Assembly (NCBI RefSeq): GCF_900102335.1
Contig: NZ_FNBM01000001.1
Coordinates: 248,001 to 312,000, forward strand
Reading direction: 5' to 3'
Length of the DNA stretch: 64,000 nt
Source: Phytopseudomonas seleniipraecipitans
GTDB lineage: Bacteria > Pseudomonadota > Gammaproteobacteria > Pseudomonadales > Pseudomonadaceae
In this document: positions 17,980 through 27,505 of the stretch, one piece after another
Layout: the number at the start of each line of letters is the position of its first letter
Position numbering within the stretch: the first letter of the stretch is position 1
Position numbers and translations under genes: made by a program
The notes under the pieces: model-generated
Told to the model about the DNA's origin: nothing
Databases searched by the model: none
The model's input: the letters and a program-made list of their open reading frames with translations, nothing else

Positions 17980-19692
17980 ATGCGTATCGAGTCCCGCCCG
18001 CTTCCTGCTTCGCTGCCCGACCTGGGTAACCTGCCACCGTTGTTGACCCGGCTTTATGCGGCCCGCGGGGTGCTGTCGGCAGTTGAGCTGGAGAAAGGCC
18101 TTGCGCGGCTGATCCCGTTCACGCAGCTAAAAGGCATCGAGGCCGCAGTGGGCTTGCTGGTCGAGGGCTTGCGCCTGCGCCAGCGCCTGCTGATCGTTGG
18201 TGATTTCGATGCCGACGGTGCCACCGCCAGCACCGTCGGCGTGCTTGGCCTGCGCATGCTCGGCGCCGCCCATGTCGATTACTTGGTGCCAAACCGCTTC
18301 GAGTACGGCTACGGACTGACCCCGGAAATCGTCGCCGTGGCGCTGACCCGCGAGCCTGAGCTGCTGATCACCGTCGATAACGGCATTTCCAGCATCGAAG
18401 GCGTGGCCGCTGCCAAGGCGGCCGGCCTGAAGGTACTGGTCACCGACCATCACTTGCCGGGCAACGAATTGCCGGCTGCCGATGCCATCGTCAATCCCAA
18501 CCAGCCGGGCTGTACGTTCCCGAGCAAGTCGCTGGCGGGCGTGGGGGTGATTTTCTACGTGCTGCTGGCGCTGCGCACGCGGCTGCGCGAGCTGGGCTGG
18601 TTCACCGCCGAGCGCCCCGAGCCCAATCTCGGCGAGCTGCTCGACCTGGTGGCTCTCGGCAGCGTCGCCGACGTGGTGCCGCTGGACGCCAACAATCGTA
18701 TTCTCGTGCACCAGGGCCTGGCGCGCATTCGTGCTGGCCGGGCGCGGCCGGGGCTGCGCGCATTGCTGGAAGTCGCCGGCAAGCAGCATGGGCGCATTAC
18801 TTCGACCGACCTGGGCTTCATTCTCGGCCCGCGCCTGAATGCCGCCGGCCGCCTTGACGACATGAGCCTGGGCATCGAGTGCCTGCTCTGCGAAGACGAA
18901 GCTCTGGCGCGCGACATGGCCGTGCAGCTCGATCAGTTCAACCAGGACCGCAAGGCCATCGAGCAGGGCATGCAGCGCGAGGCGCTGGCTCAGCTTAAAG
19001 ACCTGCCGCTGGAAAACCTGCCGTTCGGGCTCTGCCTGTTCGAGGCGGATTGGCACCAGGGCGTGATCGGTATCCTCGCCTCGCGGCTCAAGGAGCGCTA
19101 TCACCGCCCGACCATCGCCTTCGCCGATGCTGGCGATGGCCTGTACAAGGGCTCGGCGCGGTCGGTACCGGGGTTTCACATCCGCGACGCACTGGACGCT
19201 GTGGCGTCACGCCATCCGGGGCTGATCAGCAAGTTCGGCGGCCACGCCATGGCCGCCGGTCTGTCGTTGCCAGCCGAGCACTTCGAGACCTTCGCGGCGG
19301 CGTTCGATGAAGAAGTTCGCCGCCAGCTCTGCGAGGATGACCTGACCGGCCGGCTGCTGTCCGATGGCGTATTGAGTATCGATGAATTCAACCTGCCGTT
19401 GGCCCGCGAGCTGCGCAATGCCGGCCCGTGGGGCCAGCATTTCCCGGAGCCGCTGTTCCATGGCGCGTTCCAGCTGGTGCAACAGCGCATCGTCGGTGAG
19501 CGCCACCTCAAGGTGGTGCTGAAGAGCGAGTGCGGCAGCCTGCAACTGGACGGCATCGCCTTTGGCGTCGACCGCGAGGTATGGCCCAACCCGACCGTGC
19601 GCTGGGTGGAGCTGGCCTACAAGCTGGACGTCAACGAATTCCGTGGCCAGGAGTCGGTGCAGTTGTTGATCTCCCATCTGGCGCCGCGCTAG
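17980..19692 (+). CDS. recJ: Single-stranded-DNA-specific exonuclease RecJ
   Basis: A 570-residue DHH-family 5'-3' ssDNA exonuclease used in RecF-pathway recombination, mismatch repair and base excision repair. Motif I DFDADGA is at residues 75-81, the DHH triad at 156-158 (VTDHHLPG), NPNQPGCTFPSKSLAGVG follows, and the DHHA1 part contains FGGHAMAAGLSLP near 420. Length is normal. It follows yaeQ closely and is followed by about 390 bases of repeat-bearing intergenic DNA. Confidence 0.97.
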   Translation: MRIESRPLPASLPDLGNLPPLLTRLYAARGVLSAVELEKGLARLIPFTQLKGIEAAVGLLVEGLRLRQRLLIVGDFDADGATASTVGVLGLRMLGAAHVDYLVPNRFEYGYGLTPEIVAVALTREPELLITVDNGISSIEGVAAAKAAGLKVLVTDHHLPGNELPAADAIVNPNQPGCTFPSKSLAGVGVIFYVLLALRTRLRELGWFTAERPEPNLGELLDLVALGSVADVVPLDANNRILVHQGLARIRAGRARPGLRALLEVAGKQHGRITSTDLGFILGPRLNAAGRLDDMSLGIECLLCEDEALARDMAVQLDQFNQDRKAIEQGMQREALAQLKDLPLENLPFGLCLFEADWHQGVIGILASRLKERYHRPTIAFADAGDGLYKGSARSVPGFHIRDALDAVASRHPGLISKFGGHAMAAGLSLPAEHFETFAAAFDEEVRRQLCEDDLTGRLLSDGVLSIDEFNLPLARELRNAGPWGQHFPEPLFHGAFQLVQQRIVGERHLKVVLKSECGSLQLDGIAFGVDREVWPNPTVRWVELAYKLDVNEFRGQESVQLLISHLAPR

Positions 19693-20084
19693 CAGGTCGT
19701 TGAAAAACTACTTCGGCTTTGGCGTCCTGCGTCGCTCTACCTTCTGCATCCATGCAGTAGTGCGTTGCCATCGCTGCGTTAAAAACAGGCTCGGTAAGCC
19801 GCTTGCGGCTAACGCGCTTTAGCGCGGCCCGAAGGGCGAGCGAAGCGAGTCATGCTCATGTACAAAAGTACATTCCGCTTCCTCGCTTATTTTTGCCTTG
19901 CGCTGGCTGCCTCGCCTACGTTTTTAAACGGCCTGCTGGTACGAGCTTGAACGACGCTTGCTCTGACCGGTCTATTTGACGAGGCTTGAGGCGCTTGCCT
20001 GCGCAATATCTTGACGCAATCTGTAACCAACGGCGGCCAGGCTTCGCAGTAGATTCGTTCGTTCTTGAACCATTGGAGATTTCC
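19693..20084. repeat. Intergenic stretch holding degenerate repeat, copy A
   Basis: No gene is supported in these 392 bases. From about 19700 to 19945 the sequence matches, with many changes, stretches at 20990-21135 and 56935-57075. Shared parts include CTGCGTTAAAAAC, GCTCGGTAA, TGCTCATGTACA then GTACATTCCGC, and CCTCGCTTATTTTTGCCTTG. This copy is longer, with an extra GC-rich segment (GCCGCTTGCGGC, GCGCTTTAGCGC) near 19798-19850. Looks like a degenerate, non-coding intergenic repeat family. Confidence 0.6.
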
Positions 20085-20816
20085 ATGAATACGCGCGGCT
20101 TGCTCGATCAACTGCTGAAGTCCGGGCAGGAATTGCTGCAACAGAAAACCGGCGGCAAGTCTTCCTCGTCGGGGCTGGGCGGTGCGCTGGGTGGATTGCT
20201 GGGGAGTAGCAGTGGCGGCCTTGGCAAAAGCGACAATGGCGGTATCGGCTCGATGCTCAAGGGTGCTGGTGGCGGCGCGGCGCTGGCCATGCTGCTGGGT
20301 AACAAGAGCGCCCGCAAGATCGGCGGCAAGGTCATCACCTACGGCGGCCTGGCTGCACTCGGCGTGATCGCCTACAAGGCTTATGGCAATTGGCAGGCCA
20401 AGCAAGCCGGCGCACCACAGGGCGAGCCACAGACCCTCGACCGATTGCCTGCTCCACAGGTCGAACTGCACAGCCAGGGCATCCTCAAGGCGCTGGTAGC
20501 CGCGGCCAAGGCCGATGGTCATGTTGACGAGCGTGAGCGCGAACTGATCGAAGGCGAATTCAGCAAGCTGGCAAGCGACGCTGAAACCCAGCGCTGGCTG
20601 CAGGCCGAGCTGAACAAGCCACTGGACCCTGCCGATGTGGCGCGTTCAGCCACTACGCCGGAAATGGCCGCTGAGATGTACGTCGCCAGCGTGCTGATGG
20701 TCGATGAGGAACACTTCATGGAGCGCGCCTACCTTGAAGAATTGGCGCGCCAGTTGAAGCTCGATCCGGCGCTCAAGGCAGAACTCGAAGCCCAGGTTCG
20801 CCAGGATCTGCAGTAA
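20085..20816 (+). CDS. DUF533 / TerB-like membrane-associated protein (YebE-like)
   Basis: A 243-residue protein. An N-terminal amphipathic segment (MNTRGLLDQLLKSGQELLQQ) leads into a long Gly/Ser-rich linker. A weakly hydrophobic helix ITYGGLAALGVIAYKAYGNW lies at about residues 85-105. A C-terminal TerB-like all-helical domain follows from about 125 (LVAAAKADGHVDERERELIE) with two acidic positions of the TerB type. DUF533 proteins such as E. coli YebE are envelope-stress-linked with unknown activity. GGAG precedes the ATG at 20085, so the longer open frame is not used. It stands between two copies of an intergenic repeat. Confidence 0.88.
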   Translation: MNTRGLLDQLLKSGQELLQQKTGGKSSSSGLGGALGGLLGSSSGGLGKSDNGGIGSMLKGAGGGAALAMLLGNKSARKIGGKVITYGGLAALGVIAYKAYGNWQAKQAGAPQGEPQTLDRLPAPQVELHSQGILKALVAAAKADGHVDERERELIEGEFSKLASDAETQRWLQAELNKPLDPADVARSATTPEMAAEMYVASVLMVDEEHFMERAYLEELARQLKLDPALKAELEAQVRQDLQ

Positions 20817-21148
20817 CCCCGCCTTAGTCAGCTGCCGACGGCATGATCGCCGTCTGGCAGCGACATTCCCCTTTTCGCTGACAGCGAGACGCCTGTTGCT
20901 ACAGTAAATAGGTTCGGTCTCGCTTGCGCTGCAATCGCAACGCCCATAGAGTCCGGCGCATGACCTGCGGGCATTGCTCGCAGGCTCCGTTGAGAACCTT
21001 TTCACGATCTGCATCGCGTCGGTCCTACTGCGTAAAAAACACGCTCGGAATGCTCATTTACAGCTCGTAAACTCCGCATCCTCGCTCGTTTTTGCCTTGT
21101 ATGCCTCTAGCTCGCACGATCCTGAACAGGCTGTCAGAGTCTCGGTAG
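20817..21148. repeat. Intergenic stretch holding degenerate repeat, copy B
   Basis: No gene in these 332 bases. Between about 20990 and 21135 lies a second copy of the repeat seen after recJ: CTGCGTAAAAAACACGCTCG, TGCTCATTTACAGCTCGTAA, ACTCCGCATCCTCGCTCG and TTTTTGCCTTG. It ends just before wspA, so the wsp promoter must lie within or directly beside the repeat. Confidence 0.6.
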
Positions 21149-22783
21149 ATGGGGTTGAATGTGAAGAACTGGACTGTTCGCCAGCGTATCCAGGCAAGTT
21201 TCGCGATCATTATTGCGATCATGCTCATGATGGCCGCTGCATCCTTCGAGCGTCTGCTCAAGGTCGAAGGGGGCGCGACTCGCCTGCTGGACGATGCCAT
21301 GCCTGGCATGTTCCACATCACTCAAGTGCGCAGTGCCTGGACGGAAATGTTCCACCAGACCATCGTGCAGGTCAGCATTCAGGAGCAGCATACGCTTACC
21401 GATGACGACCGGAAGTCGATCAAGGCGGCCGGCGATATGCTGCTCGGCTCCCTGGCTGATTACCATCGCACTATCGGCGTAGACGCTGATCGCAGTGCTC
21501 TTGAGGCATTCGAGCAGACCCGCCAGCGCTTTGCCGAGCAGCAGGCCAGCGTGCTCGGTCTTTACCAGGAGGGTCGCCAGAACGAAGCGAGGGCCGAGCT
21601 GGCCGGGCCGCTGACCGATACCTGGAACGCCGGGCGCGCCCAACTCACCTCAATGATCGAACTCAACCGAGACGTGGCCTACACGTCTGCGGCCGGCATC
21701 GTCTCCGCGGTCAACCTCGCCGAGGTGAGCATGGCCATTTCGGTGGTGCTGGCGATCGTCGCTGCGTTCGTTTGCGGCTACTTCCTGATGCAGGCGATAA
21801 CCCGCCCGGTGCAGCAGGTCGTGCGCACCTTGCAAGCCCTCGCCAGTGGCGACCTGACTGCGCGCCTGGATCTTGGCCGGCGCGACGAATTTGGCGCCAT
21901 CGAGACGGGCTTCAATGGCATGGCCGAAGAGATCAAGACACTGGTTGCCCAGGCGCAACGCTCTTCCGTACAGGTCACCACGTCGGTCACCGAGATTGCC
22001 GCCACCTCCAAGCAGCAACAGGCCACTGCCACAGAAACCGCCGCGACCACCACGGAAATCGGCGCGACTTCGCGCGAGATTGCCGCCACGTCGCGGGATC
22101 TGGTGCGCACCATGACCGAGGTGTCCGGCGCTGCCGAGCAGACCTCGACCCTGGCTGGTGCCGGACAACTGGGCCTGGCGCGCATGGAAGACACCATGCA
22201 TCAGGTGATGAGCGCCGCCGAGCTGGTCAACGCCAAGCTGGCGATCCTCAATGAGAAGGCCGGCAACATCAATCACGTGGTCACCACCATCGTCAAAGTG
22301 GCCGATCAGACCAACCTGCTGTCGCTCAATGCCGCCATTGAAGCCGAGAAAGCCGGTGAATACGGTCGCGGCTTCGCGGTGGTCGCCACCGAAGTGCGCC
22401 GCCTGGCCGACCAGACTGCGGTCGCCACCTACGACATCGAACAGATGGTCCGCGAGATTCAGTCTGCAGTGTCGGCCGGCGTGATGGGCATGGACAAGTT
22501 CTCCGAAGAAGTGCGCCGCGGTATCGGCGAAGTCGGCCAGGTCGGCGAGCAGCTGGCACAGATCATCCATCAGGTGCAGGCGCTGGCGCCACGCGTGTTG
22601 ATGGTCAACGAAGGCATGCAGGCGCAGTCCACCGGCGCCGAGCAGATCAACCAGGCGCTGGTGCAGCTCAGCGAAGCCTCGTCGCAGACCGTGGAATCGC
22701 TGCGTCAGGCCAGTGCCTCGATCGACGACCTCAATCTGGTGGCGAACGGTCTGCGTACCGGCGTCAGCCGTTTCAAGGTCTGA
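21149..22783 (+). CDS. wspA: WspA, membrane chemoreceptor of the Wsp surface-sensing system
   Basis: A 544-residue methyl-accepting chemotaxis protein that senses surface contact or envelope stress and activates WspE. TM1 (FAIIIAIMLMMAAASF) is near residue 20 and a four-helix-bundle periplasmic domain follows. TM2 is AISVVLAIVAAFVCGYFLMQ near 195-215, then HAMP. The signalling domain has the Wsp-type tip ADQTNLLSLNAAIEAEKAGE. The first gene of the seven-gene wsp operon, it ends 4 bases before wspB. The start could be the ATG at 21149 or, as the usual WspA N-terminus MKNWT suggests, the GTG at 21161, which is 6 bases from a GGGG. Confidence 0.95.
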   Translation: MGLNVKNWTVRQRIQASFAIIIAIMLMMAAASFERLLKVEGGATRLLDDAMPGMFHITQVRSAWTEMFHQTIVQVSIQEQHTLTDDDRKSIKAAGDMLLGSLADYHRTIGVDADRSALEAFEQTRQRFAEQQASVLGLYQEGRQNEARAELAGPLTDTWNAGRAQLTSMIELNRDVAYTSAAGIVSAVNLAEVSMAISVVLAIVAAFVCGYFLMQAITRPVQQVVRTLQALASGDLTARLDLGRRDEFGAIETGFNGMAEEIKTLVAQAQRSSVQVTTSVTEIAATSKQQQATATETAATTTEIGATSREIAATSRDLVRTMTEVSGAAEQTSTLAGAGQLGLARMEDTMHQVMSAAELVNAKLAILNEKAGNINHVVTTIVKVADQTNLLSLNAAIEAEKAGEYGRGFAVVATEVRRLADQTAVATYDIEQMVREIQSAVSAGVMGMDKFSEEVRRGIGEVGQVGEQLAQIIHQVQALAPRVLMVNEGMQAQSTGAEQINQALVQLSEASSQTVESLRQASASIDDLNLVANGLRTGVSRFKV

Positions 22784-22787
22784 GCCG

Positions 22788-23303
22788 GTGAGTGAAACGT
22801 CCAGGTCAACGCCGGGGCGGCGCAGCCCTGGTCAGCTGTTCCTGTTGTTCAGCATGGGCACGGATCGCTATGCCCTGGATGTACGCGAAGTGATCGAGGT
22901 CATGCCGCTGCGCCGCTTGAAACACATTCCCGCTGCGCCTGACTGGGTGGCAGGTCTATTCGCCTTTCGCGGCAAGCCGGTGCCGGTGCTCGACCTCTGT
23001 GCTCAGGCGCTGGGGCGGGCTGCCACCGTGCGTACCAGCACTCGGCTGGTCGTGGTCAATTACCAGCCGCAGGCGAGTGAGCCGGCGCGCTGGCTCGGGC
23101 TGATTCTCGAACAGGCCAGCGACACCCTGCGCAGCCCGGTCGAGGCGTTCGCCGATGCCGGGGTCAGCGTGCCCAATGCCCGCTACCTGGGGCCAGTGCT
23201 CAAAGCTGAGCAGGGGCTGGTGCAATGGGTGCGAGTGGCCGACCTTCTTGATGTGACGGTGCGCGAGCTGCTGTTCACCGCCGCAGCCGAGGTCAGCGTA
23301 TGA
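22788..23303 (+). CDS. wspB: WspB, CheW-like coupling protein
   Basis: A 171-residue protein with one CheW domain (QLFLLFSMGTDRYALDVREV, GLFAFRGKPVPVLDLC, LVVVNYQ). It couples the receptor WspA to the kinase WspE. GTG is the likely start, 4 bases after the wspA stop; the next in-frame ATG at 22854 would cut into the CheW fold. It overlaps wspC by 4 bases (ATGA), a sign of translational coupling within the operon. Confidence 0.92.
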   Translation: MSETSRSTPGRRSPGQLFLLFSMGTDRYALDVREVIEVMPLRRLKHIPAAPDWVAGLFAFRGKPVPVLDLCAQALGRAATVRTSTRLVVVNYQPQASEPARWLGLILEQASDTLRSPVEAFADAGVSVPNARYLGPVLKAEQGLVQWVRVADLLDVTVRELLFTAAAEVSV

Positions 23304-24550
23304 ATGGCCGTTTCGAGCAGCTGCTGCACGGTTTGATCGGCCTGGACGCCGAGTCGGTGGGCCAGGTGGTGATCGAGCGCGCGGTTCGCCAGCGCGTCGC
23401 CGCTCTGGGCTGTGCCGATGAAGACGCCTACTGGCTGCAGCTGAAGGCTTCCGCTACCGAACAGCAGGCGCTGGTCGAAGCGGTGGTGGTACCCGAAACC
23501 TGGTTCTTCCGCTACCCGGAATCCTTCGTCGCCCTGGTACGGCTGGCCCGTGAACGTATCGGCCAGATCATGGGTGTGCGCCCGCTGCGCATTCTCAGCC
23601 TGCCGTGCTCCAGCGGCGAAGAACCGTATTCGATTGCCATGGCGCTGCTCGATGCCGGCCTGCCGAGCGAGTCGTTTCGTATTGATGCCATGGACATCAG
23701 CGAGCTGATACTGGTGCGCGCCCAGCGAGCGTTGTACGGGCGAAATTCGTTCCGGGGTGACGACCTGAGTTTCCGTGACCGCCACTTCGTTGAGACGCCT
23801 GAAGGCTTTCAGCTGAAGGATGAGGTCTGCCGCAAGGTGCGCCTGCTCGCCGGCAACCTGCTGGCGCCCGGGCTATTGGCCGGCGAGGCGCCTTACGATC
23901 TGGTGTTCTGCCGCAACCTGTTGATCTATTTTGACCGGCCGACCCAGCACGCGGTGGCCGCCGTGTTGCAGCGGCTGATGCGCGAGGATGGTGCATTGTT
24001 CATTGGCCCGGCCGAGGCCAGCCTGTTCAGCCAGGTCGGCATGCGGGCGCTGAACATTCCGCTGGCCTTCGTCTTTCGCCGCGGCACTGCCACGCTGCCG
24101 AGGCTAGTCGCTTCGCAGAGCACCGGCCTGGCGGCCACGCCCGTTCGTGCGCGAGCCGCGCTGCCCGTTACCCCTGTGGGCAAGCCGCCAGTTCCTCGTG
24201 CGCCGTCGGCCACGCCACTGCCACGCGCCGGGGCTGGTGATGCCGCACTGGATGAAATCGCCGGGCTGGCCAACGCCGGGCGTAGCGATGAGGCGCGCGC
24301 CGCCTGCGAGCGCTACCTGGCGGCTCATGGCCCGACGGCGCAGGCCTTCTACTGGCTGGGCCTGCTCAGCGATGTTGCCGGGCGCAGTAACGAGGCTCAG
24401 GACTATTACCGCAAAACCCTGTATCTGGCGCCCAAGCACGCCGAGGCGCTGGCGCATCTGTCGGCGTTGCTTGCCGCTCGGGGCGACCTGGCCGGAGCCA
24501 AGCGCCTGCAACAGCGTGCTGGACGTGGAGTGAGCCGCGATGACCGATAG
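23300..24550 (+). CDS. wspC: WspC, CheR-type receptor methyltransferase with TPR tail
   Basis: A 416-residue protein. The CheR SAM-dependent methyltransferase spans about residues 1-265: ETWFFRYPESF, LRILSLPCSSGEEPYSIAMA (SAM-binding), DAMDISELILVRAQ, YDLVFCRNLLIYF. A variable Pro/Ala-rich linker leads to a TPR pair at about 325-400 (AFYWLGLLSDVAGRSNEAQD and following), characteristic of WspC rather than ordinary CheR. It methylates WspA to set sensitivity. It overlaps wspB by 4 bases and wspD by 11. Confidence 0.95.
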   Translation: MNGRFEQLLHGLIGLDAESVGQVVIERAVRQRVAALGCADEDAYWLQLKASATEQQALVEAVVVPETWFFRYPESFVALVRLARERIGQIMGVRPLRILSLPCSSGEEPYSIAMALLDAGLPSESFRIDAMDISELILVRAQRALYGRNSFRGDDLSFRDRHFVETPEGFQLKDEVCRKVRLLAGNLLAPGLLAGEAPYDLVFCRNLLIYFDRPTQHAVAAVLQRLMREDGALFIGPAEASLFSQVGMRALNIPLAFVFRRGTATLPRLVASQSTGLAATPVRARAALPVTPVGKPPVPRAPSATPLPRAGAGDAALDEIAGLANAGRSDEARAACERYLAAHGPTAQAFYWLGLLSDVAGRSNEAQDYYRKTLYLAPKHAEALAHLSALLAARGDLAGAKRLQQRAGRGVSRDDR

Positions 24551-25217
24551 CCTTCTGCCGTTGAGCGATGTCGAGCGCGAGGCTGTCGACGACTGCTGGA
24601 ACCGTATCGGTGTACAGGGTGACAAGTCCTGTGAGCGGCTGGTCAAGCACATCCATTGCCGTAACTGCGAGGTGCATGCCGCCCTCGCGACCCAGCTGCT
24701 GGATCGTTTCGCGCTGCAGCGCAGCCAGGAGCCCGAGCACGAGTGGGTAGAGGAGGCGGATTGCGAGCGCCGCTCGCTACTGATTTTTCGTGTCGGCGAA
24801 GCCTGGCTAGCAGTGGCGACCCGGGCGTTGAGCGAGGTGGCGACGCGCTCGGCGATTCATTCGCTGCCGCATCAACGCTCGCTGGGCCTGATGGGCGTTA
24901 CCAACGTGCGCGGTGCGCTGGTGGCCTGTGTCTCATTGGCGGAAATGCTCGGCCTGGATAGCGCCGAAGCCGCCACCGAAAGGCGTGTGGTACCCCGGAT
25001 GTTGATTTTCAACCTGGTTGACGGCCCAGTGGTAATGCCGGTCGATGAGGTCGAGGGCATCGAAGCCGTCGAGGTCAGTCAGGTGGTAGAGGCCGGCAAT
25101 GGCAGCGTGCCGATGGCACGGCGTTTCGCATCCGGCGTTTTGCACTGGAAGGGCCGCAGCGTGACTTTGCTCGATGAGCAGATATTGCAGCAAACCATCG
25201 CCAGGAGCCTCGGATGA
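24540..25217 (+). CDS. wspD: WspD, CheW-like coupling protein
   Basis: A 225-residue second CheW-type coupler of the Wsp system. A distinct N-terminal segment of about 75 residues is rich in Cys/His (CWNRIGVQGDKSCERL and HIHCRNCEVHAALATQLLDR). The CheW domain follows from about 80 (LLIFRVGEAWLAVATRALSE, LMGVTNVRGALVACVSLAEM). The ATG at 24540 overlaps the 3' end of wspC, and the gene overlaps wspE by 4 bases. Conserved cysteines in the N-terminal part are a family feature; I see no proof of metal binding. Confidence 0.93.
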   Translation: MTDSLLPLSDVEREAVDDCWNRIGVQGDKSCERLVKHIHCRNCEVHAALATQLLDRFALQRSQEPEHEWVEEADCERRSLLIFRVGEAWLAVATRALSEVATRSAIHSLPHQRSLGLMGVTNVRGALVACVSLAEMLGLDSAEAATERRVVPRMLIFNLVDGPVVMPVDEVEGIEAVEVSQVVEAGNGSVPMARRFASGVLHWKGRSVTLLDEQILQQTIARSLG

Positions 25218-27505
25218 CGCCCGATCAGATGCGCGACGCGTCGCTGCTGGAGCTGTTCAAGCTCGAGGCCGAAGCGCAGACCCAGGTTCTCAATAGCGGC
25301 TTGCTGGTGCTCGAACGCGATCCGCGACATGCCGACAGCCTTGAAGGCTGCATGCGCGCTGCCCATTCGCTCAAGGGCGCTGCGCGCATCGTTGGTCTCG
25401 ATCTGGGCGTGAAAGTCGCCCATGTGATGGAGGACTGTCTGGTCGAGGCGCAGGAGGGGCGCCTGTTGCTGCAGCCCGAGCACATCGATGCGCTGCTGCA
25501 GGGCGCGGACATCCTGTTGAGCCTGGGTTCGCAATCGAGCGGGCCGGGCGCCGCCGTCGATGAACTGATCGAGCGCCTCGGCATCCTCGCCCGCGGCGGG
25601 CATGTGCCGAGTCGGCCTTCGGTAGCACTGTCGACGCAAGCGCTTCTGCCTGAGCCTGAACTGCCGGAGGCCCCTTCACTTCACGCCGAGCCCGAGGCAA
25701 AGGCGGTGCCTGGCACTGCTCTGAAGGCCGAGAACAGCGATGTAACCAGCGAAGGGCGAGGGCGCATTCTGCGCGTCAGTGCCGAGCGCCTCGACCATCT
25801 GCTGGATATTTCAAGCAAATCGCTGGTCGAGTTCCAGCGTATCAAGCCGCTAGGTGAAGGCCTGCAGCGTCTCAAGCGTCTGCAAACCACCGCGCGGCGG
25901 GCGCTGGACGTGGCGCGTGAAGCGCTGCCCGAAGGCAGCATCGACGCCCAGGCCGAGGCCATGCTGGTGGAGACCCGCCAGGCACTCGCGGATTGTCAGC
26001 AAGTGTTGGCCCAGCACATGACCGATCTGGACGATTTTGGCTGGCAGGGCGGCCAGCGTGCCCAGTCCTTGTACGACGCGGCGCTGTCGTCGCGCATGCG
26101 CCCGTTCGCCGATGTGTTGTCGGGCCATGAGCGCATGTTGCGCGACCTGGCCCGCGCGCTCGGCAAGCAGGTGCGGATGGTGATCGAGGGAGAAGGCACT
26201 CAGGTCGACCGCGATGTGCTCGAACGTCTGGAAGCGCCCTTGACTCATCTGCTGCGCAACGCGCTGGATCACGGTATCGAGTCGCCCGAGACGCGCCTCG
26301 CTCACGGCAAGACGGCCGATGGGCAAATCCTCATTCGCGCCCGTCATCACGCCGGCATGTTGTTGCTGGAGCTGAGCGACGACGGCGGCGGGGTCGATCT
26401 GGATAAGCTGCGTCGTGCAGTGATAAGCCGCGGTTTCGCTACCGAGCAGACCGGCGAACAGCTGACCGAAGACGAGCTGCTGGCCTTTCTGTTCCTGCCG
26501 GGTTTCAGCATGCGCGATCAGGTCACCGAGGTGTCTGGCCGTGGCGTCGGCCTCGATGCAGTGCAGCACATGGTGCGCCAACTGCGCGGTGGCGTGCGTA
26601 TGCAGCAGCTCGAGGGCAAGGGCTCGACGTTTCATCTTGAGGTGCCACTGACGTTGTCAGTGGTGCGCAGCCTGGTGGTCGAGGTCGGCGGCGAAGCCTA
26701 CGCCTTGCCCCTGGCGCATATCGAGCGGATGACCCGCCTGCAGGCCGAGGATATCGTTCAGCTCGAAGGCCGTCAGCATTTCTGGAGCGAAGGGCAGCAC
26801 GTCGGCCTGATCGCCGCCAGCCAGATTCTCCAGCGCCCGGAGGGCAAGCCCAGCGACAACGGCATCCCGGTGGTGCTGATTCGCGACCGGGACAGCCTGT
26901 TTGGCCTGGTGGTCGAGCGTTTCGTCGGTGAGCGCACCCTGGTGGTGATGCCGCTCGACCCCCGCTTGGGCAAGGTGCAGGACGTGTCCGCCGGTGCGCT
27001 GCTCGACGATGGCACTCCGGTACTGATTCTGGATGTCGAAGATATGCTCATGTCGGTATCCAAGCTGCTCGGCAGCGGCCGTCTGGAACGCGTCGATCGT
27101 AGTGTCCGCCAGCTCGCCGGTGCTCAGCGCAAGCGTGTGCTGGTGGTCGATGATTCGCTGACCGTCCGCGAGCTGGAGCGCAAACTACTCCTCGGTCGCG
27201 GCTACGACGTGGCAGTGGCGGTCGACGGCATGGATGGCTGGAACGCTTTGCGCGCCGAGCACTTCGACCTGCTGATCACCAATATCGACATGCCGCGCAT
27301 GGACGGCATCGAACTGGTCACTCTGGTGCGGCGCGACAGCCGCCTGCAAGCCCTGCCGATAATGGTGGTGTCTTACAAGGATCGTGAAGAAGACCGCCGG
27401 CGTGGCCTGGATGCTGGCGCCGACTATTATCTTGCCAAAGCCAGTTTCCATGACGAGGCGTTGCTCGACGCCGTGGTTGATCTGGTAGGGGAACCACACG
27501 AATGA
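25214..27505 (+). CDS. wspE: WspE, hybrid CheA-type histidine kinase/response regulator
   Basis: A 763-residue kinase. It has an N-terminal Hpt domain with the phospho-accepting His51 in AAHSLKGAARIVG, then a linker and dimerisation region. The HATPase domain has HLLRNALDHGIESPE (N box) near 345 and SDDGGGVDLDKLR (G1), GRGVGLDAV (G2). A CheW-like domain follows, and a C-terminal receiver starts about 637 (VLVVDDSLTVRE) with its phospho-Asp in ITNIDMPRMDG. It phosphorylates WspR (output) and WspF (adaptation). ATGA overlaps join it to wspD and wspF. Confidence 0.96.
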   Translation: MTPDQMRDASLLELFKLEAEAQTQVLNSGLLVLERDPRHADSLEGCMRAAHSLKGAARIVGLDLGVKVAHVMEDCLVEAQEGRLLLQPEHIDALLQGADILLSLGSQSSGPGAAVDELIERLGILARGGHVPSRPSVALSTQALLPEPELPEAPSLHAEPEAKAVPGTALKAENSDVTSEGRGRILRVSAERLDHLLDISSKSLVEFQRIKPLGEGLQRLKRLQTTARRALDVAREALPEGSIDAQAEAMLVETRQALADCQQVLAQHMTDLDDFGWQGGQRAQSLYDAALSSRMRPFADVLSGHERMLRDLARALGKQVRMVIEGEGTQVDRDVLERLEAPLTHLLRNALDHGIESPETRLAHGKTADGQILIRARHHAGMLLLELSDDGGGVDLDKLRRAVISRGFATEQTGEQLTEDELLAFLFLPGFSMRDQVTEVSGRGVGLDAVQHMVRQLRGGVRMQQLEGKGSTFHLEVPLTLSVVRSLVVEVGGEAYALPLAHIERMTRLQAEDIVQLEGRQHFWSEGQHVGLIAASQILQRPEGKPSDNGIPVVLIRDRDSLFGLVVERFVGERTLVVMPLDPRLGKVQDVSAGALLDDGTPVLILDVEDMLMSVSKLLGSGRLERVDRSVRQLAGAQRKRVLVVDDSLTVRELERKLLLGRGYDVAVAVDGMDGWNALRAEHFDLLITNIDMPRMDGIELVTLVRRDSRLQALPIMVVSYKDREEDRRRGLDAGADYYLAKASFHDEALLDAVVDLVGEPHE